From an uncultured Gammaproteobacteria bacterium (lineage in GTDB: Bacteria > Pseudomonadota > Gammaproteobacteria > Rariloculales > Rariloculaceae), in NCBI GenBank assembly GCA_946887385.1, contig CAMPKU010000248.1, positions 1 through 5,690 on the forward strand: a stretch of 5,690 nt of DNA, in the 5' to 3' direction. A program made the position numbers and the translations under genes. A model generated the notes under the pieces. It saw nothing but the letters and a program-made list of their open reading frames with translations, ran no database searches and was not told the origin of the DNA. Below are positions 5,223 through 5,690 of the stretch, in pieces (the first letter of the stretch is position 1; every line of letters starts with the position of its first letter).

Positions 5223-5676
5223 ATGCGGTACCTGGCTGAGACGCTGCGGCGCGATCTACGGAAAAAGATGGTGCTGCTCGCCGGTCCCGGCAATGCGGCA
5301 AGACGACGCTCGCTAAGGCGCTGCTCGACGAGCGCGGCGTTTACCTGAACCGGGACGTCGTCGGCGACCGGAAGATCATTCGCGACATCGCTTTGCCCAA
5401 GGACGCGTCGCTCGTCGTGCTCGACGAGTTGCATAAGGCGCCGAAGTGGAAGAACCTGCTGACGGGCGTTGCCGACGAGTTCGGCAACCGCCCGCCGCTG
5501 CTCGTGACGGGCAGGCGGGCGACGCGAGCCTGAGCCAGAGCCTGCGCTACTACACGCGGAAGCTGCGGCCGAAAGAATCGCTCCAGCTCGTCCTCGATCT
5601 CGACAAACGGCAGGAGCGCGAAGGTATCAAGATCGTGCCGCTCGCGGAGTGGCTCGACCGGCTATCCGCGGCGTGA
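5223..5676 (+). pseudogene. Degenerate AAA ATPase with DUF4143 C-terminus (frameshifted and internally deleted)
   Basis: Intact members are about 380-400 residues: an AAA_14 ATPase domain followed by DUF4143. Three pieces in three frames survive. From ATG 5223 the protein starts RYLAETLRRDLRKKMVLLAGP. One C is missing in the run at 5286-5288; shifting frame there restores RQCGKTT, the Walker A motif. That second frame continues through Walker B (SLVVLDELHKAPKWKNLL) to LLVTG at about 5512, where VTGSARLD is expected, then turns to nonsense and stops at TGA 5531-5533. From about 5518 a third frame gives GDASLSQSLRYYTRKLRP and ends EWLDRLSAA at TGA 5674-5676, matching the usual C-terminal end of the family. 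Roughly 220 codons between them are gone. The protein cannot be functional. Role of the family: unknown, generally accessory. Confidence 0.85.
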
Positions 5677-5690
5677 GTCGGGGCTACGCC

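Noticed and set aside
5446..5676. A stand-alone 76-residue small protein
   Set aside because: Its first ~24 residues are out-of-frame translation of the ATPase region; only the part from about 5518 resembles a protein, and that is the C-terminal tail of the DUF4143 family. It belongs to the pseudogene.

Overview
The window is GC-rich, densely packed bacterial DNA with short intergenic gaps. The long, OPAA-like PepQ prolidase, a type best known from gammaproteobacteria, suggests a GC-rich proteobacterium, probably a gammaproteobacterium of the Xanthomonadales/Steroidobacterales sort. That placement is an inference from gene content and composition, not from a marker gene.

Layout: (1) Positions 2-55 hold the last 17 codons of an unidentified plus-strand gene. 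(2) Positions 73-1611 hold a minus-strand pair: a VOC-fold (glyoxalase-like) protein with a twin-arginine-like N-terminus, followed 24 bp later by trpS, tryptophanyl-tRNA synthetase. Both have clear Shine-Dalgarno sites. (3) Positions 1612-1729 are a divergent promoter region with candidate sigma70-type elements on both strands and a GC-rich inverted repeat. (4) Positions 1730-4511 hold a plus-strand run of three genes: pepQ (Xaa-Pro dipeptidase), an integral-membrane methyltransferase of the isoprenylcysteine methyltransferase/phospholipid methyltransferase superfamily, and a small Kdo/WaaP/RIO-like kinase that starts one base after the methyltransferase stop. (5) Positions 4508-5068 hold a minus-strand Uma2-family (DUF820) PD-(D/E)XK nuclease-like gene whose stop codon overlaps the kinase stop. 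(6) Positions 5069-5222 are an AT-richer intergenic stretch with two inverted repeats. (7) Positions 5223-5676 hold the wreck of an AAA ATPase/DUF4143 gene, broken by a one-base frameshift inside Walker A and by an internal deletion that joins the N-terminal ATPase part to the last ~52 codons.

The left and central parts look like housekeeping chromosome: tRNA charging, dipeptide turnover and possibly envelope modification. The right end (orphan Uma2 plus decayed DUF4143 ATPase) looks like accessory DNA. The most intriguing functional unit is the tightly coupled membrane methyltransferase and kinase pair, which may act together on an envelope lipid or glycan; this is inferred from gene order and spacing. 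I found no tRNA, rRNA, CRISPR array, insertion sequence or complete mobile element.
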